Source: Pseudomonadales bacterium (GTDB taxonomy: Bacteria > Pseudomonadota > Gammaproteobacteria > Pseudomonadales > Azotimanducaceae). Taken from it: a DNA stretch of 33,697 nucleotides. Location: positions 1 to 33,697 of the forward strand of contig JAQWWC010000094.1 of assembly GCA_029249645.1 (NCBI GenBank), written 5' to 3'. Below are positions 7,903 to 16,291 of the stretch, piece by piece. The notes under the pieces were generated by a model. The model was not told the DNA's origin. It ran no database searches and saw only the letters and a program-made list of their open reading frames with translations. How positions within the stretch are numbered: position 1 is the stretch's first letter; every line of letters begins with the position of its first letter. The position numbers and the translations under genes are program-made.

Positions 7903-8931
7903 CTAGGGATCTTTTACTACCACTAGAGTCTTACCAAAATTTCCGCCCCGTAACATCTCAGTAAAGGCCCTGGGTGCAACCTCAAGTCCCGCCCGAAAGT
8001 CCTCTAAATAAACGATCTTTTGTTGCCGCAAGTAATCACCCATCAGTGCCAGAAACTCCGCTTGATGACTGGGCACATAGTTCCCCACGAACAAAGGATG
8101 CACTTGAACTTTTTGAGTCGTAAAAACAGGTTCCCCCACCGCCAACCAAGTATCCCTCGGCGATTGCCCGCTGGTGTCACCATATTGAGCAATTATGCCG
8201 CATAGGGTAATTCTTGCCTTGGCATTTAAAAGGGGCAGCACCCCTTCGAAAACCTTTCCGCCGACGTTTTCAAAATACACATCAACCCCATCGGGACACG
8301 CCGCCCGAAGGGCTTCTGGATAATCTGGGTCCAGATGCGAGACACAATCATCAAACCCTAAACGCGTTTTACAGAATGCGACTTTTTTGGGATCGCCTGC
8401 GATACCGACCACGCGCGCGCCGGCGAGCTTGGCCAATTGACCCGCGATCTGACCGACGCCACCCGACGCCGCCGAAACCACAACTGTCTCCCCAGCGATC
8501 GGCTGACACTGCACCAACATGCCCGCGTAAGCCGTTAACCCAAGCATGCCCATCACACCTAGGGCTGAGGATAAGGGCGCAAGCTTTGGATCCAAATACC
8601 GAGGGTGCATATAACCAAAATCGGTTACCCCGGCGCCCATCAATCCAAAACGTTGCCAGCCGTTGGTATTAAAAACATAGTCGCCCGCTTGGTAGTCCGG
8701 GTGGCGCGACTGCAGTACCCGAGACACCGTGCGACCATGGCACACACTACCAGGCGATTCCGCGCCAGTGCGCCTTCTGCCCCATTGATAAGGGTCCAAT
8801 GAAAGATAGAGTGTTTCTGTCAAACACTGACCGGCCCGGGGTTCTGGCGTACTTGACTCGACCCATTCAAAGTCTCCGTCTGTCGGCCAACCCGCGGCTG
8901 GCGTCCTGGCTAGGCGCCATTGTTGATTCAT
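7903..8931 (-). CDS. NADP-dependent MDR oxidoreductase (LTB4DH/CurA-like)
   Basis: A 342-aa zinc-independent medium-chain dehydrogenase/reductase of the leukotriene B4 12-hydroxydehydrogenase/CurA branch, which reduces C=C bonds of alpha,beta-unsaturated ketones or aldehydes with NADPH. The GroES-like N-terminus carries LSLDPYQWGR, and the Rossmann domain has VVVSAASGGVGQIAGQLAK. The FENVGG segment is diagnostic for this branch. The ATG at 8931 lies two bases after the stop of the lipoprotein gene; a TTG two codons earlier overlaps that stop. Lack of a good ribosome-binding site suggests translation depends on the upstream gene. Confidence 0.9.
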   Translation of the reverse strand: MNQQWRLARTPAAGWPTDGDFEWVESSTPEPRAGQCLTETLYLSLDPYQWGRRRTGAESPGSVCHGRTVSRVLQSRHPDYQAGDYVFNTNGWQRFGLMGAGVTDFGYMHPRYLDPKLAPLSSALGVMGMLGLTAYAGMLVQCQPIAGETVVVSAASGGVGQIAGQLAKLAGARVVGIAGDPKKVAFCKTRLGFDDCVSHLDPDYPEALRAACPDGVDVYFENVGGKVFEGVLPLLNAKARITLCGIIAQYGDTSGQSPRDTWLAVGEPVFTTQKVQVHPLFVGNYVPSHQAEFLALMGDYLRQQKIVYLEDFRAGLEVAPRAFTEMLRGGNFGKTLVVVKDP

Positions 8932-8933
8932 GC

Positions 8934-10607
8934 TCAAAAAGCATCGGTGATTTTGTACAACACTCGATTGGATTCGCCTGGCACATACAGCGCGCCCGCG
9001 TCATCCATCGCTATGCCGTTGAAAACCTGTGACGGCGGCTGGTCCAGACTTGCCGCTTGCGACCCTGCTGGCACGTCGGCCAGGACCAAGTGTTCACCCT
9101 TTGCATTAATCCGAGTCACCTGACCCAAGTCTGCCTCGACAACGACAAAGGCCTCGCCCCTAACCACGAAGCCCTCAGGGGTTGTCAGGCCGGAGGCCAC
9201 CACACGATAAGGCGATAAAACGGCGCCCGCCTCTGCCAACTGCAAAATCTGCCCCAGCGCACGATCACTGACAAAGAGATCACCGCCGTTTGACCACAAC
9301 CCAGTCGGCGCTGGCAGGCCTTCGGCATAGACGAAGGCTTCGGCGCCATTAGCATCAAACCCAACGACCCGACCGGTTCCATGCTCACTGATCACAACCT
9401 CCGCGCCAAACCGCACTGCAGCCACGGGTCCGGCCAAGCCGGCTTTACGCCATGTTTGGCGCTGCTGACCTTGATCCCAAAGCCGAACGTCGCCATCAAC
9501 CCATGAGGTCAAGATGAGCTGGCCATCATCACTGGCAATATTGAGCGCGCCGCCCATAACGCCCGTACCTAAAACGTTTCGGGTGGTATAGGCCTCCTGA
9601 CCATCAAGTTCAAATCCTCGAATACTGTGCAAATCAGCGACAACCATGAGCCCATCGTGAAAGGTAATCCCGCCGGCATGTGCCATACCGCCGGGCAGTA
9701 ATTCGGTGATCGTGCCGTCAACATTCACTCGCTTAACAAACCCATCAACAAAGCTCGAAACAAAGTATCGCCCGTTCTGATCAATTTCAAAGTTATCAAG
9801 CCCAGGCGACAACTGCGCAACCGAAACCGCATTCTCGCCTTGCATCCGAAATAACTCGCCGGTGCCTGTGTCCAAAACATGAAGGCGACCCTCTGAGTCA
9901 AACTTCACCGCGGCCGGCGTATTAAAGCCGGTAGCTTCCGTGCGCATTGACTTGGTATCCACATCAAAACTCACTACCTCATTATGAAACCATCTGGGGC
10001 CATACAAACGATCGTCCGGCCCCCAGTCCATGCCATTCAACCCGCAACCTGGCCCGAGGGTGTCGCTAATCAATCGCGCGGGCTTTGCACCTGCCGGATC
10101 AACTTCATAGAGATTCACCCCAAAAAAACATTGCGCCACAAACAATCGATTACCGTCCGAAAAAGTAATGGGATTAACGCCTGCGGTTAATTTGGCGGCA
10201 ATCACTTTGTCACCCGCGACATTAAAACCGGCAACCTCCCCGGTCATAATAGACGTCCAATACAGGGCGCCATCGCTTGAAAATGCCACATCATCCGGCC
10301 CCACGACGCCCTCCGAGGCCCCATAGACGCGTTGAACATCGCCGCTGTCTGGATCCAACACCGTAATGTTTGAGCCGAGAACAGAGGCAACATAAAGCAA
10401 TCCGTCCGGGCCCAGCGCCATGCCATTGGCGCCAGCAATCTGCGCGCCGGTAGCAATGACCTCAACTTTGATGGGATTCGCAGCGTCCAAACTGGACGTC
10501 TTAATGATGGGGTCTGACTCAGAGCAACCGACTGCCATAACGCACCAAAGCAGGAGCACGAGCCCCTTAAAAGCCAGCGCTCCACCGTTTTTTATTGTAT
10601 TCATCAT
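8934..10607 (-). CDS. Beta-propeller lipoprotein (NHL/SMP-30-like)
   Basis: A 557-aa predicted lipoprotein. The signal peptide is followed by lipobox AVGC with the lipidated cysteine at residue 28; Ser at +2 favours outer-membrane sorting. The rest consists of repeated blades such as GMALGPDGLLYVAS, DVAFSSDGALYWTS, AVKFDSEGRLHVLD and GIAMDDAGALYVPG, as in NHL, SMP-30/gluconolactonase and Vgb-like propellers. Possible roles are ligand binding, lactone hydrolysis or scaffolding; no catalytic site is evident. AAGGAGG precedes two adjacent ATG codons. The reductase gene downstream is only two bases away, so an exported protein is co-translated with a cytosolic enzyme. Confidence 0.88.
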   Translation of the reverse strand: MMNTIKNGGALAFKGLVLLLWCVMAVGCSESDPIIKTSSLDAANPIKVEVIATGAQIAGANGMALGPDGLLYVASVLGSNITVLDPDSGDVQRVYGASEGVVGPDDVAFSSDGALYWTSIMTGEVAGFNVAGDKVIAAKLTAGVNPITFSDGNRLFVAQCFFGVNLYEVDPAGAKPARLISDTLGPGCGLNGMDWGPDDRLYGPRWFHNEVVSFDVDTKSMRTEATGFNTPAAVKFDSEGRLHVLDTGTGELFRMQGENAVSVAQLSPGLDNFEIDQNGRYFVSSFVDGFVKRVNVDGTITELLPGGMAHAGGITFHDGLMVVADLHSIRGFELDGQEAYTTRNVLGTGVMGGALNIASDDGQLILTSWVDGDVRLWDQGQQRQTWRKAGLAGPVAAVRFGAEVVISEHGTGRVVGFDANGAEAFVYAEGLPAPTGLWSNGGDLFVSDRALGQILQLAEAGAVLSPYRVVASGLTTPEGFVVRGEAFVVVEADLGQVTRINAKGEHLVLADVPAGSQAASLDQPPSQVFNGIAMDDAGALYVPGESNRVLYKITDAF

Positions 10608-10670
10608 TGCTATGCCTCCTTAAAAAAATTCTCTACTACCGCCGACACCACCCTACATTTACCGCAACGT

Positions 10671-10699
10671 TTTATTCATACAACCCAAATTTGTCTCAA
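10671..10699 (-). promoter_or_regulatory. Possible sigma70 promoter of the lipoprotein-reductase pair
   Basis: On the minus strand TTGAGA (10699-10694, five of six matches to the -35 consensus) is followed after 17 bases by AATAAA (10676-10671, four of six to the -10 consensus). The position leaves a leader of roughly 55 bases containing AAGGAGG. The -10 match is weak. Confidence 0.3.
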
Positions 10700-10761
10700 C
10701 GCGCTTTAACCGAACGCCATTCAGCGGCCTAAGGCTTTACCCTGAGCTGACTGCTCTCCAG

Positions 10762-10790
10762 CTTGAACACCAGCGGGAGTGGCCTTCAAG
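10762..10790 (-). terminator. Hairpin after the 97-aa ORF, possible terminator
   Basis: On the minus strand CTTGAA/TTCAAG encloses, after a G-G mismatch, GCCA/TGGT around a 7-base loop. It starts seven bases after the stop of the 97-aa ORF and before the lipoprotein promoter region. No U-tract follows, so any termination would be Rho-dependent, or the hairpin may only stabilise the 3' end. Confidence 0.3.
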
Positions 10791-10796
10791 AATCAT

Positions 10797-11090
10797 CTAA
10801 CTCAATCCGGATCGCGCGGCATTCTTGCCCTTGATTGATAGCCGTTTCGATATGCCCTTAAGGCACAAACTCATTTGATCTGACACCGGATTGGTCACGA
10901 TGCCGTCGCTTAAGAGCCCACCAGAATCGTCATCAAAGGTCACCACAATCGGGCCTGGGTCCAAGCAATCAAGAAGGTGGTCGTCCGACTGGTGCGCAGC
11001 CTTGGGTATCGGCTCGACCGAGCCAATAATTTGTTGACGAACCCGGACATCTATATTTTTTTTGGACCATTGCTTTGGTGATCGGTTCAT
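10797..11090 (-). CDS. Unknown 97-aa protein overlapping nitronate monooxygenase
   Basis: No family is recognised. The 97-aa product has a basic N-terminus (MNRSPKQWSKKN), a central acidic and hydrophobic stretch (LDCLDPGPIVVTFDDDSGG) and a basic tail (KRLSIKGKNAARSG). It has no signal peptide or membrane segment. Its ATG overlaps the TGA of the upstream monooxygenase gene (ATGA), the classical arrangement for translational coupling and the main argument that it is real. A hairpin follows its stop. It could be a small partner or regulatory protein, or a chance ORF. Confidence 0.5.
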   Translation of the reverse strand: MNRSPKQWSKKNIDVRVRQQIIGSVEPIPKAAHQSDDHLLDCLDPGPIVVTFDDDSGGLLSDGIVTNPVSDQMSLCLKGISKRLSIKGKNAARSGLS

Positions 11091-12229
11091 TCGTCTTCAT
11101 CAAGAAATGCCTGCAGACGATCGTTAGCGGCTAAGAAATCTTCCATAAAATCGAAGACCACCTGTTTCGCCGAGATGGACTGGGTCATGAGACCAACGCC
11201 CTGCCCAACCCAATAGGTTGCCAGCTGCCGTGCGCCTGCATGACCTGACTCGGCAAGTTTATTGACCTTATTCAATGCCGGCTCACTGACCAAAGACTGT
11301 AGCGGCATCGGCAAGGGTTCTGGCGCATCTTCACCATGTTCCCAAGCATCGGTCCAGGGCGAACGAACTTGCCTCGAGTATTTGCCCGTTCGACTTTTCG
11401 ACCGAACCGTTTGGTTCGATGCAGCGGCCAATAACTTTTCTTTAATAATGGGGGACGTCTCGGATTCGATGGTGGTTAACCAAACGGAGCCAGTCCAAAC
11501 TCCATGGGCCCCCATCGCCATCGCAGCCGCCATTTGCCTACCCGTCACAATGCCACCAGCAGCAAGGATGCTCACGTCTTTGAAACTTGCGACGGCGTCG
11601 GCAACCTCAGGCACTAACACCATCGTCGACACTTCACCGCAATGACCACCGGCCTCTGTGCCGGAAACGATTAAGATGTCGACGCCAGCTTCAGCTTGCT
11701 TGACGGCGTGCTGCTTGGTCCCAACCAAAGCGCCCACCGGCACCCCATGCTGCTTGCCAAGCGCGAGCATGTAAGCTGGCGGTACACCAAGCGCATTCAC
11801 AATAATGCTAATCGGGTGTGAAAACGCAACATCCAAAATATTGGCAGCCCGAGCTTCTCCCAAAAAGCCACCCGAGCCCCCGGCGACCTTGTCGTAGAGG
11901 TCTTTCGTGTCGATGTTGTGTCGAGCGAGGATACCCGAGGCAAATGCCTTATGGTCATCCGGCACGAGGGCTTGGACCTCTCCCGGCGACAGCTGCTCAT
12001 CTTTGTTGGCCATTGTCGTGGGGACAATCAAATCCACGCCGTAGGGCTTACCGTCAATATGGGCATCGATCCAGGCCAGCTCGATTTCGAGCTGCTCGGC
12101 GTTGTAACCCGCCGCACCTAACACCCCCATGCCGCCCGCTTTTGACACAGCGCAGACCACGTCCCGACAATGGGTAAACGCAATTAGCGGAAACTCGATG
12201 CCCAATTGTTCACAGATGGGTGATTTCAT
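11087..12229 (-). CDS. Nitronate monooxygenase (NPD family)
   Basis: A 380-aa FMN-dependent TIM-barrel enzyme of the nitronate monooxygenase / 2-nitropropane dioxygenase family, which oxidises alkyl nitronates with oxygen; some relatives act as enoyl reductases. Visible features are the N-terminal PLIAFTHCRDVVCAVSKAGG, the SGTEAGGH segment containing the His expected at the active site, and the FMN phosphate-binding region AAGGIVTGRQMAAAMAMGA with WTGS. CAGGAG precedes the ATG. The stop overlaps the start of a 97-aa ORF. A nitroreductase lies in the same colinear block, so nitro-compound handling is possible but unproven. Confidence 0.9.
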   Translation of the reverse strand: MKSPICEQLGIEFPLIAFTHCRDVVCAVSKAGGMGVLGAAGYNAEQLEIELAWIDAHIDGKPYGVDLIVPTTMANKDEQLSPGEVQALVPDDHKAFASGILARHNIDTKDLYDKVAGGSGGFLGEARAANILDVAFSHPISIIVNALGVPPAYMLALGKQHGVPVGALVGTKQHAVKQAEAGVDILIVSGTEAGGHCGEVSTMVLVPEVADAVASFKDVSILAAGGIVTGRQMAAAMAMGAHGVWTGSVWLTTIESETSPIIKEKLLAAASNQTVRSKSRTGKYSRQVRSPWTDAWEHGEDAPEPLPMPLQSLVSEPALNKVNKLAESGHAGARQLATYWVGQGVGLMTQSISAKQVVFDFMEDFLAANDRLQAFLDEDE

Positions 12230-12335
12230 GCTGACTCCTGATTCGATTTTTCTTGTTTTTAGGTTGCGCCGTTTTCAAGCCTGGGTTTTGGTTCTGGTTT
12301 TATAACCCTTATTGCTTTTGTGTTTTGTCTGCATT

Positions 12336-12367
12336 CTTCAAAAGGCTGCGTCCTTCAAAAGGCTGCG
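12336..12367. repeat. 15-bp direct repeat in the gap before nitronate monooxygenase
   Basis: CTTCAAAAGGCTGCG occurs twice (12336-12350 and 12353-12367) with a two-base gap. The 280-bp intergenic region (12230-12509) separates the LLM gene from the monooxygenase gene, both on the minus strand, and so lies in the latter's upstream region. Nothing else there is convincing; the plus-strand ORF across it looks non-coding. Confidence 0.8.
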
Positions 12368-12509
12368 GCCAAGCTTGCCGTCATCCATCCACTTCATGCC
12401 GACTGATCCGCCACGCGGTTGAGGCGATTGCCCCAACCTTTACGCATCCTGCGGCTAGCCCCCCGGCAACTCAGCTGAACGCTTCTCAGTCAGAGACTGT
12501 TTCTCTTAG

Positions 12510-13526
12510 TCAGCCCTTTGGCGCTGCCTTAAGATCACCGAGCAGATCGCCCAAGGCAGTCTCTGACAGGCCTTCGGGTTGAATCGAAAGTCGATCCACA
12601 ATATCACCATAACGCGCGAGAAGCTGTGCGCCAATTTCATCGGGCGCACCGATGACTGCAAACTCAGCCAAGACTTCATCATCGACTAGTGCTGCCATCT
12701 CATCGGTTCGCCGAGCCTTCATCAATCGGTTTAGGGCCTCTTGCAGGTCCCCCCAACCATGGTGGTCGAGCACCATCTTGTACCCCGGCGTTGAACCGTA
12801 GAAAGCAATCCGGCCTCTCACCCGCTCAATAGCGAGCTCAATCGCCTCATCAGATTCACCGGTTGCAATCAACGGCGAAAAATCTATCGTGTAATCGGAA
12901 CGCTCGAGCTCAACGGCTTCTAATCCTCGCGTGATTAAGGGCAAGTTAACCTTGCGAATATAAGATTCCGTGGAAAAAGGGTGCATGATGAAACCATCAG
13001 CTGTTTCAGCGGCAACCGTTGTCATGAGCGGGCCGGTCGCCGACAGAAAAATCTGTGGCCGTCCAGCCTCGCTGTCAGCTGGCTTAAACGTCTTTGGCAT
13101 CAGGCTGTGTTGGTAGTACTCGCCAAAGAAATTGAGGGGGTCACCATCGTAAAAGTGATCGAAAATATGATCCAGCGCCTCGATGAACTCGCGCATTTGA
13201 GCGGGCCCATTATGCCAGGGCATACCAAACCGCCGGGTAATGTGCGCTTTGACTTGCGTGCCAAGCCCGAGGATGAAGCGCCCATTGCTGAAGGCGTTAA
13301 GGTCATGCGCCAACTGAGCGGTACTCATCGGGTTCCGCGCAAAGGCCACGGCCACGGACGTGATCAATTCCACCCGATCGGTATATTCAGCCGCCAGGGT
13401 TAATGCCAAAAACGGATCATGGTTTAATTCGGCAACTCGTAATCCGTCGTAGCCCAACGCCTCATAGTGTCTGGCTGCACGCCCGACGGTGCTCAAGTTT
13501 GCACTGATGGTGGCATCGATTTTCAT
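12510..13526 (-). CDS. LLM-class flavin-dependent oxidoreductase, copy 1
   Basis: A 338-aa luciferase-like monooxygenase-superfamily protein (TIM barrel) resembling the predicted F420-dependent MSMEG_2256-type branch. Landmarks are SVAVAFARNPM, GRFILGLGTQVKAHITRRF and the late FYGSTPGYKMVLDHHGW. The cofactor is annotated F420 in the family but could be FMN. GGGAGGAAAG precedes the ATG. A paralogue with the same landmark motifs is encoded at 22386-23408. It is colinear with the VOC gene (75-base gap upstream). The substrate is unknown. Confidence 0.88.
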   Translation of the reverse strand: MKIDATISANLSTVGRAARHYEALGYDGLRVAELNHDPFLALTLAAEYTDRVELITSVAVAFARNPMSTAQLAHDLNAFSNGRFILGLGTQVKAHITRRFGMPWHNGPAQMREFIEALDHIFDHFYDGDPLNFFGEYYQHSLMPKTFKPADSEAGRPQIFLSATGPLMTTVAAETADGFIMHPFSTESYIRKVNLPLITRGLEAVELERSDYTIDFSPLIATGESDEAIELAIERVRGRIAFYGSTPGYKMVLDHHGWGDLQEALNRLMKARRTDEMAALVDDEVLAEFAVIGAPDEIGAQLLARYGDIVDRLSIQPEGLSETALGDLLGDLKAAPKG

Positions 13527-13601
13527 GTCTTTCCTCCCCCCAGATCTAAACCGCTTGGTTCAATCGAGGCATGTCTGACGCACAAAAGCGAGCTGATATA
13601 T

Positions 13602-14282
13602 TTATGAGGGCAACGGCCCCGTCAGCGACGCCCGCTGCGAGAGCTCGATCCAATTGCCATCTGGGTCTTGGATAAAAGAAATTCGCGCCGTTTCTCCCAA
13701 AGTCACAACTCCTCGGCCTTCCGTTGCACCCAGACTCAAGGCACGCCCATGCTCATAATCCACATCAAACACTTGCGCCGTCAGATACCGATAACCAAGC
13801 CCTTGCATAACATCACAGTAACCTTGGCTTACGTCTTCCGATACATACAGCCGCGTTTCACCCCAAAGATAACAGCGATCACTGATCTGCTCCAGCGCCA
13901 GCACCTCTGTCAAAAACTGGTGGTGGACCGCCAGAGATCGAACGCTTAGTTCGATCGCGATTTGATCAATGCCGTCGTAACCCTGCGGCACTAGCGTCAC
14001 CCGGTTACCGTCCGGATCCATCATCGACACTGGTTCATCCACAGAATCCTCTGCGAGGATAAGTCCTTGGTAGCCCGTTTTGGGCAGGCCTTGAAGTGGC
14101 GCGCGCAAATGATTCAGTTTAAACACCGAGCCATTACATTGATGCCGAAGCTGATGCGTTCCGCCACCGACTTTTAACAACTCTTCAAACTCAAGCCCAA
14201 CCGTTTGACCCCAGAATGACAACATGGACGCACGCTGATTGGTCTGTACGCCCACATCAATAAAAGGTTTTGCCAATCTCAT
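13602..14282 (-). CDS. Double VOC (glyoxalase/dioxygenase fold) protein
   Basis: A 226-aa protein with two vicinal-oxygen-chelate modules, as in glyoxalase I, extradiol dioxygenases and fosfomycin-resistance proteins. The first half ends in SMMDPDGNRVTLVP and the second in SFIQDPDGNWIELSQ; both DPDGN(x)xEL/TL endings are hallmarks of VOC modules. The second carries the likely metal-ligand Glu (WIELSQ), while the first has Thr at that position, so only one half may bind metal. The track begins at a GTG two codons earlier; the ATG at 14282 follows GGGGTG. It lies between the LLM and GST-like genes. Confidence 0.85.
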   Translation of the reverse strand: MRLAKPFIDVGVQTNQRASMLSFWGQTVGLEFEELLKVGGGTHQLRHQCNGSVFKLNHLRAPLQGLPKTGYQGLILAEDSVDEPVSMMDPDGNRVTLVPQGYDGIDQIAIELSVRSLAVHHQFLTEVLALEQISDRCYLWGETRLYVSEDVSQGYCDVMQGLGYRYLTAQVFDVDYEHGRALSLGATEGRGVVTLGETARISFIQDPDGNWIELSQRASLTGPLPS

Positions 14283-14326
14283 AAACACCCCGAATGATTA
14301 ATTTTTTACGGTTTAATCGCAGTTTT

Positions 14327-14992
14327 TCAGCCATGGGCTCGTGGCTCACGATCAACGCTATTGGGAATCCCCTCCTCGGCCAAAACGGCTTGTACCGCTG
14401 GTCGTTGCTCCATTCGAGCTCGATGCGCAAGAACGCCCTTCAGTCCACGGGTATCCACCCGGTCCATCTCCAGCCAACGGGCAAAGGTATAAAGGTAAGC
14501 ATCTGCAATCGAGAAGTCGTTCCCCAAAACCCAAGGTCCCTCCTGGAGCGTTTGTTCAATTAATTCAAATGCAGACAACATATTGTCTGACACTTGCGCC
14601 CGCATATCTTGCAAAGCGCTTGCCGTTTTGGCCCAGCGCTCCCCTCGTGGGCCGTGAGCATGCGCCACGTGCACCGTCGCAGACAAGAAACAGTTGAATT
14701 CCCGCATTTTCGAGAGCTTAGCAGGGTCCTTAACGGGCGCAAGCTGGCCCTCAGGCGCGAGCGACGCGACGTACTCAAGAATCGCGGGATTTTCCGTCAG
14801 CGGACCAAACGGGGTAATTAACAAAGGAATTCGACCCTTCGGATTCAAAGCCAGAAAATCGGCTGAGCGCTGCTCACCAGCACCCAGTGCTACCGATTTC
14901 ACTTCGAACGGGATCTGTGCTTCTTGCAGCGCGATGTGGCTCGCAATCGAGCAAGCCCCCGGCGCATAATATAATGTCAGCGACACGGTCAT
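14327..14992 (-). CDS. Glutathione S-transferase family protein
   Basis: A 221-aa cytosolic GST-fold protein. The thioredoxin-like N-terminal domain has LTLYYAPGACSIASHIAL with the beta-class-like GACS segment near the glutathione thiol site, followed by NPKGRIPLL (cis-Pro) and LTENPAILEYV. The helical C-terminal domain has GPWVLGNDFSIADAYLY, the N-capping/hydrophobic staple motif. The track adds 48 upstream residues; the ATG at 14992 gives the family N-terminus with AGGAAG upstream. It heads the colinear minus-strand redox block and may conjugate electrophiles; the substrate is unknown. Confidence 0.92.
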   Translation of the reverse strand: MTVSLTLYYAPGACSIASHIALQEAQIPFEVKSVALGAGEQRSADFLALNPKGRIPLLITPFGPLTENPAILEYVASLAPEGQLAPVKDPAKLSKMREFNCFLSATVHVAHAHGPRGERWAKTASALQDMRAQVSDNMLSAFELIEQTLQEGPWVLGNDFSIADAYLYTFARWLEMDRVDTRGLKGVLAHRARMEQRPAVQAVLAEEGIPNSVDREPRAHG

Positions 14993-15210
14993 TCTTCTGG
15001 CTTCCTGCTTCGATTGAGATCTGAAGTCTATCATCATCGAGATACCTGAAAAGATTGCAGGCGGACGCTCTGACATTCTACTGAGCGGGTCGGTAGTCTG
15101 AAGAATTAATCGCAAAAGTGCCTTGCGACACAGCAAGCCTTTGAATCAAAATCATTTGAACGGGTCGTACCTGAGAGCATCCCAATGACACAGCGTGAGA
15201 CGAAATCGCC

Positions 15211-16281
15211 ATGACACCGCCTGCTAGCGACCCCTTCCCTGAAGTCATTTTAGGCAACGCCAATCGGCGGTTTTCTGGGGTCACCTCGACCATGCTGCAA
15301 GTGCTCGCACGCCAACAAACCAAAGCATCCTTGGTAGTGCTCGGCGCCTGGCACTTACCAAGCGCAGTGCGGCGGGTACAATTTTTCACCTTGTTGCGGC
15401 AGCTTCGCAGCCAGCAGGCTAAAGGGCGCATCGTCGTGTTTCACGCGCGTCGAAACAACGAAATGATTCAGGGTCTGATCCTGCAATATTTCGCCCGCTG
15501 CACCGTGCGGCTTTTATTCACCTCCACCGCCCAGCGACACCACACTCGGTTTACCCGCTGGCTCATGAGACAGATGGACAGCGTGATCTCAACCTGTAAA
15601 GCCGCCGCCGACTACCTCAAAATACCGCCAGACAAGCTGATTCCGCATGGCATAGACACTGTTCGGTATCAGCCAACAATCGGCCCGGTTGCCTTGCCGG
15701 CTGACTTAGTCGCCCCAGCCCAACACTACATTGGGATCTTTGGGCGGGTTCGGGCACAAAAAGGGGTTGATGTATTGGTCACAGCAGCACTGCCCATCCT
15801 TGCCCATCACACCGATTGGGCCTTAATTATTGTTGGCGAGATCAAACCGGAGGAGCAACCCTTCGTCAATGACCTCAAACTGCAAGCCGAGCAAGCCGGC
15901 GTGCTGGATCGCGTCGTGTTTACCGGCCCGCGGTCCTTCGAGGAGTTGCCGAGACTCTTTGCCTGCATGTCGATCGTTACCGCTCTCAGCCGAAACGAGG
16001 GCTTTGGCTTAACCGTTCTTGAGGCCATGAGCAGCGCCAAAGCCGTGATTGCCAGTCGCGCCGGCGCTTGGCCAGATATTCTGACCCACGAAGAAGACGG
16101 CTTACTGGTTGATATCGGCGACGTGCCAGGCACTGAGGCAGCCCTTGAGCGACTGGTTACCGATAATGATCTTCGGTCACGATTAGCGGCCAACGGACGG
16201 CGGACGGTCCTTGATCGATATTCGGTTGACACAGAAGCCCAAGCTTTACTGGAACACTACCGGGCAATAACTCAAGGATGA
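15211..16281 (+). CDS. GT4-family glycosyltransferase (LPS-core-like)
   Basis: A 356-aa retaining GT-B glycosyltransferase of family 4, probably adding a sugar to lipid A-core or another envelope glycan on the cytosolic face. The N-terminal acceptor domain has NRRFSGVTSTMLQVL; the donor domain begins near YIGIFGRVRAQKGVDVLV and contains RNEGFGLTVLEAMSS, the EX7E motif for nucleotide-sugar binding, and AGAWPDIL. PHGIDTVRYQP is another GT4 landmark. No strong ribosome-binding site is seen. It converges with a GT2 gene, the stops being 10 bases apart. The exact sugar cannot be inferred. Confidence 0.9.
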   Translation: MTPPASDPFPEVILGNANRRFSGVTSTMLQVLARQQTKASLVVLGAWHLPSAVRRVQFFTLLRQLRSQQAKGRIVVFHARRNNEMIQGLILQYFARCTVRLLFTSTAQRHHTRFTRWLMRQMDSVISTCKAAADYLKIPPDKLIPHGIDTVRYQPTIGPVALPADLVAPAQHYIGIFGRVRAQKGVDVLVTAALPILAHHTDWALIIVGEIKPEEQPFVNDLKLQAEQAGVLDRVVFTGPRSFEELPRLFACMSIVTALSRNEGFGLTVLEAMSSAKAVIASRAGAWPDILTHEEDGLLVDIGDVPGTEAALERLVTDNDLRSRLAANGRRTVLDRYSVDTEAQALLEHYRAITQG

Positions 16282-16291
16282 GCTTTCAGCA

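Noticed and set aside
12490-12566. 10-bp inverted repeat TCAGAGACTG/CAGTCTCTGA around the stop of LLM copy 1
   Set aside because: The arms are 57 bases apart, one lies inside the coding region and no U-tract follows; probably chance.
15004-15136. 48-residue N-terminal extension of the GST-like ORF
   Set aside because: The family N-terminus begins at MTVSLTLYYAPG; the extension shows no family character.
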